Part shown: in pieces, positions 1 through 4,950 of the stretch | How the letters are laid out: each line of letters starts with the position of its first letter | Numbering within the stretch: position 1 is the stretch's first letter | NCBI GenBank assembly: GCA_946611495.1 | Contig: CAMODR010000120.1 | Location: 1 to 5,157, forward strand | Origin: an uncultured Methanobrevibacter sp. | Lineage (GTDB): Archaea > Methanobacteriota > Methanobacteria > Methanobacteriales > Methanobacteriaceae | Reading direction: 5' to 3' | DNA: 5,157 nt | The notes under the pieces: generated by a model | Told to the model about the DNA's origin: nothing | The model's input: only the letters and a program-made list of their open reading frames with translations | Databases searched by the model: none | Position numbers and translations under genes: made by a program

Positions 1-137
1 TATACTCCTGCCATTTAGGTGATGACAATTCTGATATAGTCTACATTACTTATGTCCTTCCAGAAGATGAGGATATAGATGATGGAGTTAATCCTGTAGA
101 CACTATTTTAAAATCATTGGCTGAAGTAAATGACTAA
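1..137 (+). CDS. 3' end of an unrecognised acidic protein (partial)
   Basis: The window opens inside a reading frame that runs from the codon at position 3 to a TAA at 135-137, giving 44 codons. The visible tail starts YSCHLGDDNSDIVYITYVLP and ends SLAEVND. It contains an acidic stretch (PEDEDIDDG) and then a short amphipathic segment. Codon use (GAT, ATA, GAA) matches the other genes here, and the frame closes just before a long T-tract terminator, both as expected for a real gene end. There is no signal peptide or membrane segment in the visible part. Too little remains to name a family, and I do not recognise it. Confidence 0.6.
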   Translation, partial: YSCHLGDDNSDIVYITYVLPEDEDIDDGVNPVDTILKSLAEVND

Positions 138-300
138 TCTTTTCTATATTTTCTTTTTTTATTTGTTTTTTTAGTTTTTTAGTTTTTTTTCTTTTCTATT
201 TCATTTTTTTTAGTTTAATTTTTATTTTCATTCTTTTTTCTTATTTTTTTTATTTCACTTTCTTTATTGCCCTATTACTAATTTAGCTATTGTTTTTTTA
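138..300 (+). terminator. T-tract terminator region after the first gene
   Basis: Immediately after the stop codon the + strand becomes extremely T-rich for about 160 nt, with many runs of six to eight T broken by single bases (for example the repeated TTTTTTAG phrase around 165-190). Archaeal RNA polymerase is known to terminate at such oligo-T tracts without needing a hairpin. I see no stable GC-containing stem and no coding potential in either strand, so I read the stretch as terminator plus spacer. Confidence 0.6.
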
Positions 301-337
301 ATTAAGTATATAAAAAAATAAAGCAATATAAGATATT
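301..337 (+). promoter_or_regulatory. TATA-box promoter for the YdeI-family gene, probably leaderless
   Basis: A good archaeal TATA box, TATATAAA, lies at 307-314 with a purine-containing BRE-like stretch (TTAAG) just before it. Archaeal transcription starts about 25 nt downstream of the box centre, which puts the start at about 335-338, on or next to the ATG at 338. No GGTG- or GGAGG-like ribosome binding site exists between the box and the ATG. I infer a leaderless or near-leaderless mRNA. Confidence 0.6.
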
Positions 338-895
338 ATGGATTATCAGAATGTCTTAAATTGCAAAAGCCATAATGAATTTAGAGACTGGCTTATAGAA
401 AATCATAATAAGGAAAAGGAATGCTGGATAAGCTGTAAGAGAGGAAAGATAGAAGAAGGAGTCTTTTCATACATTGATGCAGTCTACACAGCACTCTGCT
501 TTGGCTGGATCGATTCAACCTATGGATTGATAGATGGAGTTCGAATGCAGAGATTCTCTCCAAGGAGAAAAAACAGCAACTGGTCTGAGCTTAATAAGGA
601 GCGCTGCAGATGGCTTATAAAAAACGACCTTATGATGGATAGCGGATATGAAACACTTCCAGACCTTGATGAGCAATTTAAGATAGATGATGATATTTTA
701 GAGGCCTTAAAGAAAGACGAAGAAGTTTGGAGAAACTTTGAAAACTTTCCAGACCTTTATAAAAGAATAAAGATAGGCAACATTCAAAAGTATAGAAGTA
801 GCAGTGAAGACTTTAATAGAATGCTTTCAAATTTCATCAAGAAGACAAAGGAAAACAAGATGGTCGGTAACTGGAACGATTATGGAAGGCTTTAA
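338..895 (+). CDS. YdeI/OmpD-associated family protein
   Basis: This 185-aa protein matches the YdeI/OmpD-associated (OmdA) family, sometimes called bacteriocin-protection proteins, which are usually about 190 residues. Hallmarks visible in order are the N-terminal EFRDWL (14-19) followed by a lone W30, then AVYTALCFGWID (48-59), then RFSPRRKNSNWSELN (72-86), LI plus a downstream G (93-103), and a helical C-terminal half (about 108-175) ending in KENKMVGNWNDYGRL. It has no signal peptide or membrane segment, so it should be cytoplasmic. The biochemical activity of the family is not established; the name comes from bacterial genetics (polymyxin and OmpD-related phenotypes), so the role in an archaeon is unknown. 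The start is fixed by the TATA box 24-31 nt upstream. The end looks a few residues short compared with my recollection of the family, and it overlaps the start of a decayed protease fragment, so the 3' end may have been rearranged. The family call is firm; function is open. Confidence 0.88.
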   Translation: MDYQNVLNCKSHNEFRDWLIENHNKEKECWISCKRGKIEEGVFSYIDAVYTALCFGWIDSTYGLIDGVRMQRFSPRRKNSNWSELNKERCRWLIKNDLMMDSGYETLPDLDEQFKIDDDILEALKKDEEVWRNFENFPDLYKRIKIGNIQKYRSSSEDFNRMLSNFIKKTKENKMVGNWNDYGRL

Positions 896-1097
896 TAATT
901 GCTTCTATAGTTACAATGATCTATTCGGAGGATGCCATCAAGGCGAAGCAGACTCATTATTAAGGGTAATTGTAGTTCAAGGATTTGGATCAATATTTGA
1001 CATCCTTATATACCTTAAGACAAAGAATGTGGCTGCAAGCTATGCAACTCACTTGCTATTTGATATAGTACCTGATTTAATGGGATTGATATTTTAA
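883..1097 (+). pseudogene. Decayed C-terminal fragment of a CPBP/Abi intramembrane metalloprotease
   Basis: Two frames together resemble the end of a CPBP (CAAX protease / bacteriocin-processing) membrane protease. The first frame reads LWKALIIASIV (about 880-912), typical of the helix leading into motif 2. The frame then shifts around 912-921 and continues as LFGGCH (921-938), fitting the FxxxH motif. After it come ADSLLRVIVVQGFG (948-989), the characteristic LKTKN (1011-1025), and ATHLLFD (1044-1064), fitting the final HxxxD/N motif, with the stop at 1095-1097. The EExxxR catalytic motif and all N-terminal helices are missing, so it cannot be active. Its first codons overlap the end of the YdeI-family gene in another frame. 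An open frame from 804 covers most of it, but its first 27 codons lie inside the YdeI gene and look unlike protein. I infer a truncated, frameshifted remnant. It could still be translated as a short membrane peptide, which I think unlikely. Confidence 0.55.
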
Positions 1098-1207
1098 TTC
1101 CTATAGATGCACATTATTATAATTATGTGATTTTGATAGAGAATTAATTAAATTGATTATTCGATTAATATTTTACTTATTTTTTATTGTAAGTATTATG
1201 ATTATTG

Positions 1208-1258
1208 ATTGGAATTTTAATTATTTCAATGGATTTTTTCCATCTATTTTTTTCTTTT
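1208..1258 (+). terminator. Hairpin plus T-tracts, probable terminator
   Basis: ATTGGAAT (1208-1215) can pair with ATTTCAAT (1223-1230) over all eight positions, counting one G-U wobble, around a 7-nt loop. The stem is followed by a T6 run at 1234-1239 and a T7 run at 1247-1253. This would end transcripts coming from the YdeI-family gene and the protease remnant. In archaea the T-tracts alone may suffice, so the role of the weak stem is uncertain. Confidence 0.45.
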
Positions 1259-1289
1259 AATTGGTTTTATTTTCCTCTTTCTAAAGAAA

Positions 1290-1318
1290 TTTATATTTAA
1301 AATGTAAACCTTTATATG
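1290..1318 (+). promoter_or_regulatory. Candidate TATA boxes for the cyclotransferase-like gene
   Basis: Two TATA-like octamers, TTTATATT (1290-1297) and TTTATATG (1311-1318), lie in the gap upstream of the gene. Starts about 25 nt downstream would fall near 1319 and 1340, giving a leader of about 100-120 nt. Such boxes arise easily by chance in this composition, and other weaker candidates lie closer to the gene (for example TTTACATA at 1402-1409), so the assignment is tentative. Confidence 0.3.
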
Positions 1319-1428
1319 TGACGAATGTCTTTTTACTATTAAGAACAAGTAAAAAACTTATCAAACTATTTATTTTTTATGAAATTTTTGTTCAGTTATT
1401 AATTTACATACTTTTTTTCTAAACAATT

Positions 1429-1434
1429 GGTGAT
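1429..1434 (+). promoter_or_regulatory. Ribosome binding site that fixes the start at 1439
   Basis: GGTGAT matches the archaeal anti-Shine-Dalgarno complement (AGGAGGTGAT) over six bases and sits four nucleotides before the ATG at 1439. The in-frame TTG at 1427 and GTG at 1430 overlap or precede this site, so they are very unlikely starts. Confidence 0.75.
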
Positions 1435-1438
1435 TATT

Positions 1439-2863
1439 ATGAAATTGATATTATTAAAAAGACAAAGTCACGACAGGCCAGACATTGACGATTTATATAG
1501 GATGCGCGCAGAGCTTGAGGACTTTCTAAATGAGGAAGTCGATTTTAATGACAAAACATGGAGAGAAAACCTTAAGACCATTCTTGATTTTCAGGACTCT
1601 AAAGGCAGCTTTAATCTTTTAGACTCATATGAGATTCCAAGCGATTCAAGGGTAGACTTTTCTCATATGCCTACATACATATGCTCTGCTATCCTTATGA
1701 AGGCATTTATTATGGATCCTAAATCATTTGATTATGAATCAGAACTTTCTAAAGGCCTTAAAATGTCATGTGCAAGAGGATTGACTGGCCACGGCTATGA
1801 TTCTCTTAAAGGCCAGATTGATGCTTTAAAGATATTTGAAAAAGGCCACATTAGGGAATTCATTGATTTATATCCGAACCTTTGCGGCGAATTCACTGAG
1901 ATGATAGCCGAAATAACTGATATGTTTTCTTTAAGAGAATCTGAAGGCAATTTTACAGGCTCATGGGGTGAAAGCTATGAGGAGGATATAAAGGCCATAA
2001 ATGAATACTTTTCAAATAGAAATGTATTTGTCTATGGAACACTTATGAAAGATGAAGGCAATCACGGCTTCCTTAAGAGTAGTGAATTCATCTCTAAAGG
2101 TGTTATTTCAGGATACGACATGTATGATGTAGGATGGTATCCTGCTATCGTTCCGGGAGATGGGATGATTGTTGGAGAGCTTTATCAAGTTCCAAAAGAG
2201 GACATGCCTTCAATTGACATGCTTGAGGGAGAGGGAGACCTCTATAAAAAGAACTGTGAAATTATAAAAATGAATGGAGAGAAGGCTCTTGCATTCGTTT
2301 ATGTTTATTTATATGACGTTTCAGACCTTGAGCCGATAGCATCATGGAAGGAGCATGTATGGTACGTTTCCTATGGAAGCAATATGCTTTTTGAAAGGTT
2401 TAGATGCTATATAGAAGGAGGCTCTTATAAGGGCAGTAAGCCTAGAAAGCCTTGCAGGGATCAGTCATTGCCGGCAGCACAAAAAGCTATTGAAATACCA
2501 TATGACATGTACTATGCAGAGCATTCCTCTTGGGGTGGTGGCGGTGTTTCATTCCTTGATACAAGTGAAAATGGACACGCCATGGGAGTTGCTTATCTTG
2601 TTACAAGAGAGCAGTTTGATCATATTGGAATGGAGGAGAATGGTGGATGTTGCCCTGATGGGCTTGTTGGGTGGTATAAGGATATAATTGACCTTGGCAT
2701 GATGGATGGCTTTGAGGTGAAGACCGTTACAAATAATCTCTTAATGGATTATAATGATCCAAGTCAAGATTATTTGGACACCCTACATGAGGGGATAAGA
2801 GAAAACAGGCCAGAAATGTCTGATGGGGATATTGAGAATTATCTTATGGCTTGTATAAGGTAA
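1439..2863 (+). CDS. Tandem gamma-glutamylcyclotransferase-like protein with N-terminal helical domain
   Basis: From the ATG at 1439 the protein has 474 residues in three parts. Residues 1-195 are mostly helical and unassigned; phrases such as ILDFQDSKGSF, DSYEIPSD, PTYICSAILMK, GLTGHGYD and FIDLYPNLCGEF look conserved, and the Q..KGSF and GHGYD phrases recall alpha/alpha-toroid repeats. Residues 196-300 form a GGCT/AIG2-like domain: VFVYGTLM has the YGTL substrate-binding turn, and IDMLEGEGDLYKK carries the expected catalytic glutamate (E263). Residues 307-474 look like a second, divergent member: WYVSYGSNMLFERF has the YGSNM turn, and EQFDHIGMEEN offers candidate glutamates E399/E400. The second part resembles actinobacterial YGSNM proteins often mislabelled histone deacetylase. 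Enzymes of the fold release 5-oxoproline from gamma-glutamyl compounds; the substrate here is unknown. No signal peptide or membrane helix is seen, so it is probably cytoplasmic. It has its own ribosome binding site, appears monocistronic, and converges with the SAP gene. Confidence 0.82.
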   Translation: MKLILLKRQSHDRPDIDDLYRMRAELEDFLNEEVDFNDKTWRENLKTILDFQDSKGSFNLLDSYEIPSDSRVDFSHMPTYICSAILMKAFIMDPKSFDYESELSKGLKMSCARGLTGHGYDSLKGQIDALKIFEKGHIREFIDLYPNLCGEFTEMIAEITDMFSLRESEGNFTGSWGESYEEDIKAINEYFSNRNVFVYGTLMKDEGNHGFLKSSEFISKGVISGYDMYDVGWYPAIVPGDGMIVGELYQVPKEDMPSIDMLEGEGDLYKKNCEIIKMNGEKALAFVYVYLYDVSDLEPIASWKEHVWYVSYGSNMLFERFRCYIEGGSYKGSKPRKPCRDQSLPAAQKAIEIPYDMYYAEHSSWGGGGVSFLDTSENGHAMGVAYLVTREQFDHIGMEENGGCCPDGLVGWYKDIIDLGMMDGFEVKTVTNNLLMDYNDPSQDYLDTLHEGIRENRPEMSDGDIENYLMACIR

Positions 2864-2879
2864 TTCTATAATATTTCAC

Positions 2880-2977
2880 CTTTTTTTTTAAAAATAAATA
2901 ATTTAATTATTGAATTTTATCTTTTTTTTTTTAAAAATAAATAATTTAATTATTGAATTTTCTCTTTTTTTTAAAAA
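2880..2977. repeat. Two and a third tandem copies of a 41-43-nt T-run/A5 unit
   Basis: Unit 1 (2880-2920) and unit 2 (2921-2963) each start with C, a T run (9 and 11 T), then A5. A 29-nt core from each A5 onward (2890-2918 and 2933-2961) is identical in both copies. A third partial unit (2964-2977) has C, T8 and A5 and then stops. The cores are exactly 43 nt apart, and the only differences are T-run length and bases near the unit ends, as expected from slippage or recent duplication. Confidence 0.9.
2881..2977. terminator. Bidirectional terminator between convergent genes
   Basis: The + strand gene ends at 2863 and the - strand gene ends at 3019, so this 155-nt gap must stop both polymerases. 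On the + strand it offers T runs of 9, 11 and 8; on the - strand each A5 becomes T5, and the AT-only core adds more T-rich sequence. Each core also contains AATAAT-TTA-ATTATT, a weak 6-bp stem. The position and composition fit an archaeal oligo-T terminator serving both sides. Confidence 0.6.
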
Positions 2978-3018
2978 GGAAATGAAATATAAAAGTTTTC
3001 TTTAGAAGGCTGATTCAT

Positions 3019-4863
3019 CTATTCCAATCCTAAAGAATCCAATAAATCTTTTCCTTCTTCTTTAATGGCTTTTATAGCTTCATTGCAATTATTTATATAA
3101 ACCTCATCATCAATACTTATGGCTTGCTCCATATTTCTGTTTAAAAAATCTAAAGAAATGTCATATAATGTGCCAGACTGGGCCAAATAAAAATTATAAA
3201 AGTTATTGAAGTCAAAATTCAGCAGGAAATTTTCATAAAACTCAATCCATGCATAGTCTTTTAGATACTTAATTCCTTTATTGCTAAGAGAGAATATGGG
3301 ATTTGTTTCAACAGCATTGTCATTGAGCCTGTCTATCAATTCCTGCTTTTTGCCTGAAAGCCTTAAATCATTTTCCCTTAAAATTTCTTTCAAGTCCTCT
3401 AGTTTATAAACTGAAGAATAGTCATTCCAATCCTTGGAATCAATAATTTTCAAATAATCTTCATCTGAGAGGAATTGGACAAATGAATCAAAAGACATTC
3501 CGCATTCAAGCTCTATATTTTCCTTCATCATCACGTAATCTTCCCATTCTACAATGGCAGACAAGACCCTAAAGATATCCAGATCATAGCTTATAGCATC
3601 ATCATATTCTCTAAAAAGAAAATCGGCATCAATGTCAGCATCTTCTGCAGCATCAATAATTAGTTCTGCAAATGAAGATAAATCATCCTCTTTATATGCA
3701 TCTTTAAAACGCTTTAACAATTCTTCATCTTCATTTATAATTTCCAACAGCTTTATCATTTGGGATTTTTCATCTTCATCCACATTCAAATGATTAAAAT
3801 CATCCAATTTAATATTAGCTAAAATTAAATCCAAAATTCCATCTTCCAAATTTTTACGAGCATGATCGAAATCACCATCTTCCAATTTTTTAAGAGAATT
3901 CTGGAAATCATCATCTTGCAATTTCTTTTCGAAATCAAATTTCGAATCCAATCTTTCATTGCTCTCTGTGGCAACTAGATGAATCATTCTTGGAATTAAT
4001 TCATAGCCTTCGACAAATCCGTTCTTATAGTCTTCCCTAAGTATATCCCTTATCTCAATGGCTCTGTCATGGTCAAAAACGCCTTCTTTAATCAATCCTT
4101 CCATATATTCGCTTAATGATTCTCCATCACCAACTATAGTATCATAATCAAATATGCTCTGTGGCAAATTATCTTCTGTCTCTTCAATAATCCTCTCTAT
4201 CTCTTGAATATTCTGATTAATGCATTTTCTTAAGTCATTGAAGTGAGTGTCATTTAAATGCTTGGATAAGCCATATTTCTTAAAGTCATTTCTGTTCATG
4301 ACGCTATAAAATAGGCGATTATCATCCACGTAAAATGAGGAATTGATCTTCAAGTCAAAAAATGGGGAGAAATAAAAGTCTTCGAAATCAAAAAAGCTAT
4401 CGTCAGTGCATAAGGCATCGTCATATGAAAATGCAAATTCAATGGAACTCACCACTATGCCGTCTTTAAGTTCTGCTGCAAAGCCCTCTTCCATCATTTC
4501 CTTTACCATATCCCTTCTGGCAAGATAAATGCATGGATTGCTTCCAGAATTGCACATAAAGTACAGCTCCCTTATGAAAAGATTATATTTTCTGAATTTA
4601 GGCATTATGTAAATTTCATTCAAGATAGTCTTATTGCCATAGTTTTCATACATTGCAAAGCCCACAACCTTTTTTTCATATAGAATCTCCCTAAAGAAGT
4701 CACCATAAGGCCTTTCAAAGATATGGTTTTCTTTTTTAATCGCTTTTTTGATGTATTTATAATTGCCTAGAATGTTTTTCAATTCTATATACATGTCTTC
4801 CTGCTTGCAGTAAATAAGGGTTCCTACTCCATTCTCTCTTGTGATATACTTATTTTTTGCCAT
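3019..4863 (-). CDS. Acidic SAP-domain protein with GNAT-like N-terminal region
   Basis: From the ATG at 4863 the protein has 614 residues and is strikingly rich in Asp and Glu. Residues about 10-145 resemble a GNAT acetyltransferase fold: VVGFAMYENYG (66-76) as a central strand, then EIYIMPKFRKYNLFIREL (83-100), where the usual acetyl-CoA loop (RGxGxG/A) is replaced by RKYNLF. Acetyl transfer is therefore doubtful. Residues 155-180 are aromatic and acidic (FFDFEDFYFSPFF). Residues 314-361 hold four 12-residue repeats around LEDGDF. Residues 486-517 are a clear SAP motif: KLEDLKEIL, then LSGKKQELIDRL, a helix-extended-helix that binds DNA or RNA in many proteins. After it comes SLSNKGIKYLKDYAWIEFY, a helical tail. 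The start at 4863 is chosen because GGGGAT sits four nucleotides upstream, the same spacing as the other gene with a ribosome binding site; an ATG at 4875 would add MGIN. It has no membrane segments. The function is unknown; a nucleic-acid-associated role is inferred from the SAP domain only. Confidence 0.8.
   Translation of the reverse strand: MAKNKYITRENGVGTLIYCKQEDMYIELKNILGNYKYIKKAIKKENHIFERPYGDFFREILYEKKVVGFAMYENYGNKTILNEIYIMPKFRKYNLFIRELYFMCNSGSNPCIYLARRDMVKEMMEEGFAAELKDGIVVSSIEFAFSYDDALCTDDSFFDFEDFYFSPFFDLKINSSFYVDDNRLFYSVMNRNDFKKYGLSKHLNDTHFNDLRKCINQNIQEIERIIEETEDNLPQSIFDYDTIVGDGESLSEYMEGLIKEGVFDHDRAIEIRDILREDYKNGFVEGYELIPRMIHLVATESNERLDSKFDFEKKLQDDDFQNSLKKLEDGDFDHARKNLEDGILDLILANIKLDDFNHLNVDEDEKSQMIKLLEIINEDEELLKRFKDAYKEDDLSSFAELIIDAAEDADIDADFLFREYDDAISYDLDIFRVLSAIVEWEDYVMMKENIELECGMSFDSFVQFLSDEDYLKIIDSKDWNDYSSVYKLEDLKEILRENDLRLSGKKQELIDRLNDNAVETNPIFSLSNKGIKYLKDYAWIEFYENFLLNFDFNNFYNFYLAQSGTLYDISLDFLNRNMEQAISIDDEVYINNCNEAIKAIKEEGKDLLDSLGLE
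3781..3924 (-). repeat. Four 12-residue repeats inside the SAP-domain gene
   Basis: On the coding strand four consecutive 36-nt units encode KLQDDDFQNSLK, KLEDGDFDHARK, NLEDGILDLILA and NIKLDDFNHLNV. The first three share Leu at position 2 and Asp at position 4, with Phe or Leu at position 7; the fourth is more diverged. The DNA similarity is also visible, for example CCATCTTCCAA on the + strand at 3839 and 3875 and a near match at 3911, each 36 nt apart. This suggests expansion by duplication, followed by drift. Confidence 0.6.
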
Positions 4864-4867
4864 GTTT

Positions 4868-4873
4868 ATCCCC
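4868..4873 (-). promoter_or_regulatory. Probable ribosome binding site favouring the start at 4863
   Basis: On the - strand GGGGAT lies four nucleotides before the ATG at 4861-4863. It differs by one base from the GGTGAT consensus and has the same spacing as the site before the cyclotransferase-like gene. It overlaps the alternative ATG at 4873-4875, which would then be disfavoured. Confidence 0.5.
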
Positions 4874-4877
4874 ATTA

Positions 4878-4949
4878 ACTTATTATATATTTAAATTAAA
4901 TCAACACTTTTATACTTATTATATATTTAAATTAAATCAACACTTTTAT
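4878..4949. repeat. Perfect 36-bp tandem duplication in the SAP gene promoter
   Basis: Two identical 36-bp units, 4878-4913 and 4914-4949, lie head to tail; each begins ACTTATTATATATTTAAATT and ends in CTTTTAT on the + strand. A third partial copy begins at 4950 (ACTTAT, then diverging to ATATTTATTTT). There is no spacer between units. Perfect identity in non-coding AT-rich DNA suggests a recent duplication. Confidence 0.92.
4907..4914 (-). promoter_or_regulatory. Proximal TATA box of the SAP gene
   Basis: On the - strand this reads TATAAAAG, preceded by ATAAG as a possible BRE. A start about 25 nt downstream would fall near 4884, leaving a leader of about 20 nt that includes the GGGGAT site before the ATG at 4863. 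The geometry fits a short-leader archaeal mRNA well. Confidence 0.6.
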
Positions 4950-4950
4950 A
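4943..4950 (-). promoter_or_regulatory. Distal, duplicated TATA box of the SAP gene
   Basis: This is the same TATAAAAG in the second 36-bp unit, exactly 36 bp further upstream with identical flanks. It predicts a second start near 4920, inside the first unit. Polymerase or TBP/TFB at one box could interfere with the other. Confidence 0.5.

Larger units (their letters stand above)
1098..1438. other. Non-coding AT-rich gap between the protease remnant and the cyclotransferase-like gene
   Basis: About 340 nt without a credible reading frame on either strand. It holds a hairpin and T-tract terminator in its middle (1208-1258), TATA-like candidates at 1290-1297 and 1311-1318, and the ribosome binding site of the next gene at its right end. 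I see no structured RNA gene or tandem repeat. Confidence 0.6.

Noticed and set aside
804..882. ATG at 804 as the start of a separate 97-aa gene
   Set aside because: Its first 27 codons lie inside the YdeI-family gene and give an arginine/lysine-rich text without family similarity; only the part after about 920 resembles a protease remnant.
1427..1438. TTG at 1427 or GTG at 1430 as start of the cyclotransferase-like gene
   Set aside because: These codons precede or overlap the GGTGAT ribosome binding site that is ideally placed for the ATG at 1439.
1..1438. A toxin-antitoxin or bacteriocin locus formed by the YdeI-family gene and the protease
   Set aside because: There is no precursor peptide or transporter, and the protease part is truncated and frameshifted, so only a remnant theme can be claimed.
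2490..2687. A 65-codon open frame on the + strand inside the cyclotransferase-like gene
   Set aside because: It lies wholly within a well-supported gene in another frame, has no ribosome binding site, and its translation looks unlike protein.
2880..2977. Replication origin or iteron array suggested by AT-rich tandem repeats
   Set aside because: No origin-recognition-box motif or Orc/Cdc6 gene is seen, and the position between convergent genes fits a terminator.
4878..4949. CRISPR array suggested by the 36-bp repeats
   Set aside because: The units are directly adjacent with no spacers, are pure AT-rich promoter sequence, and no cas gene is near.
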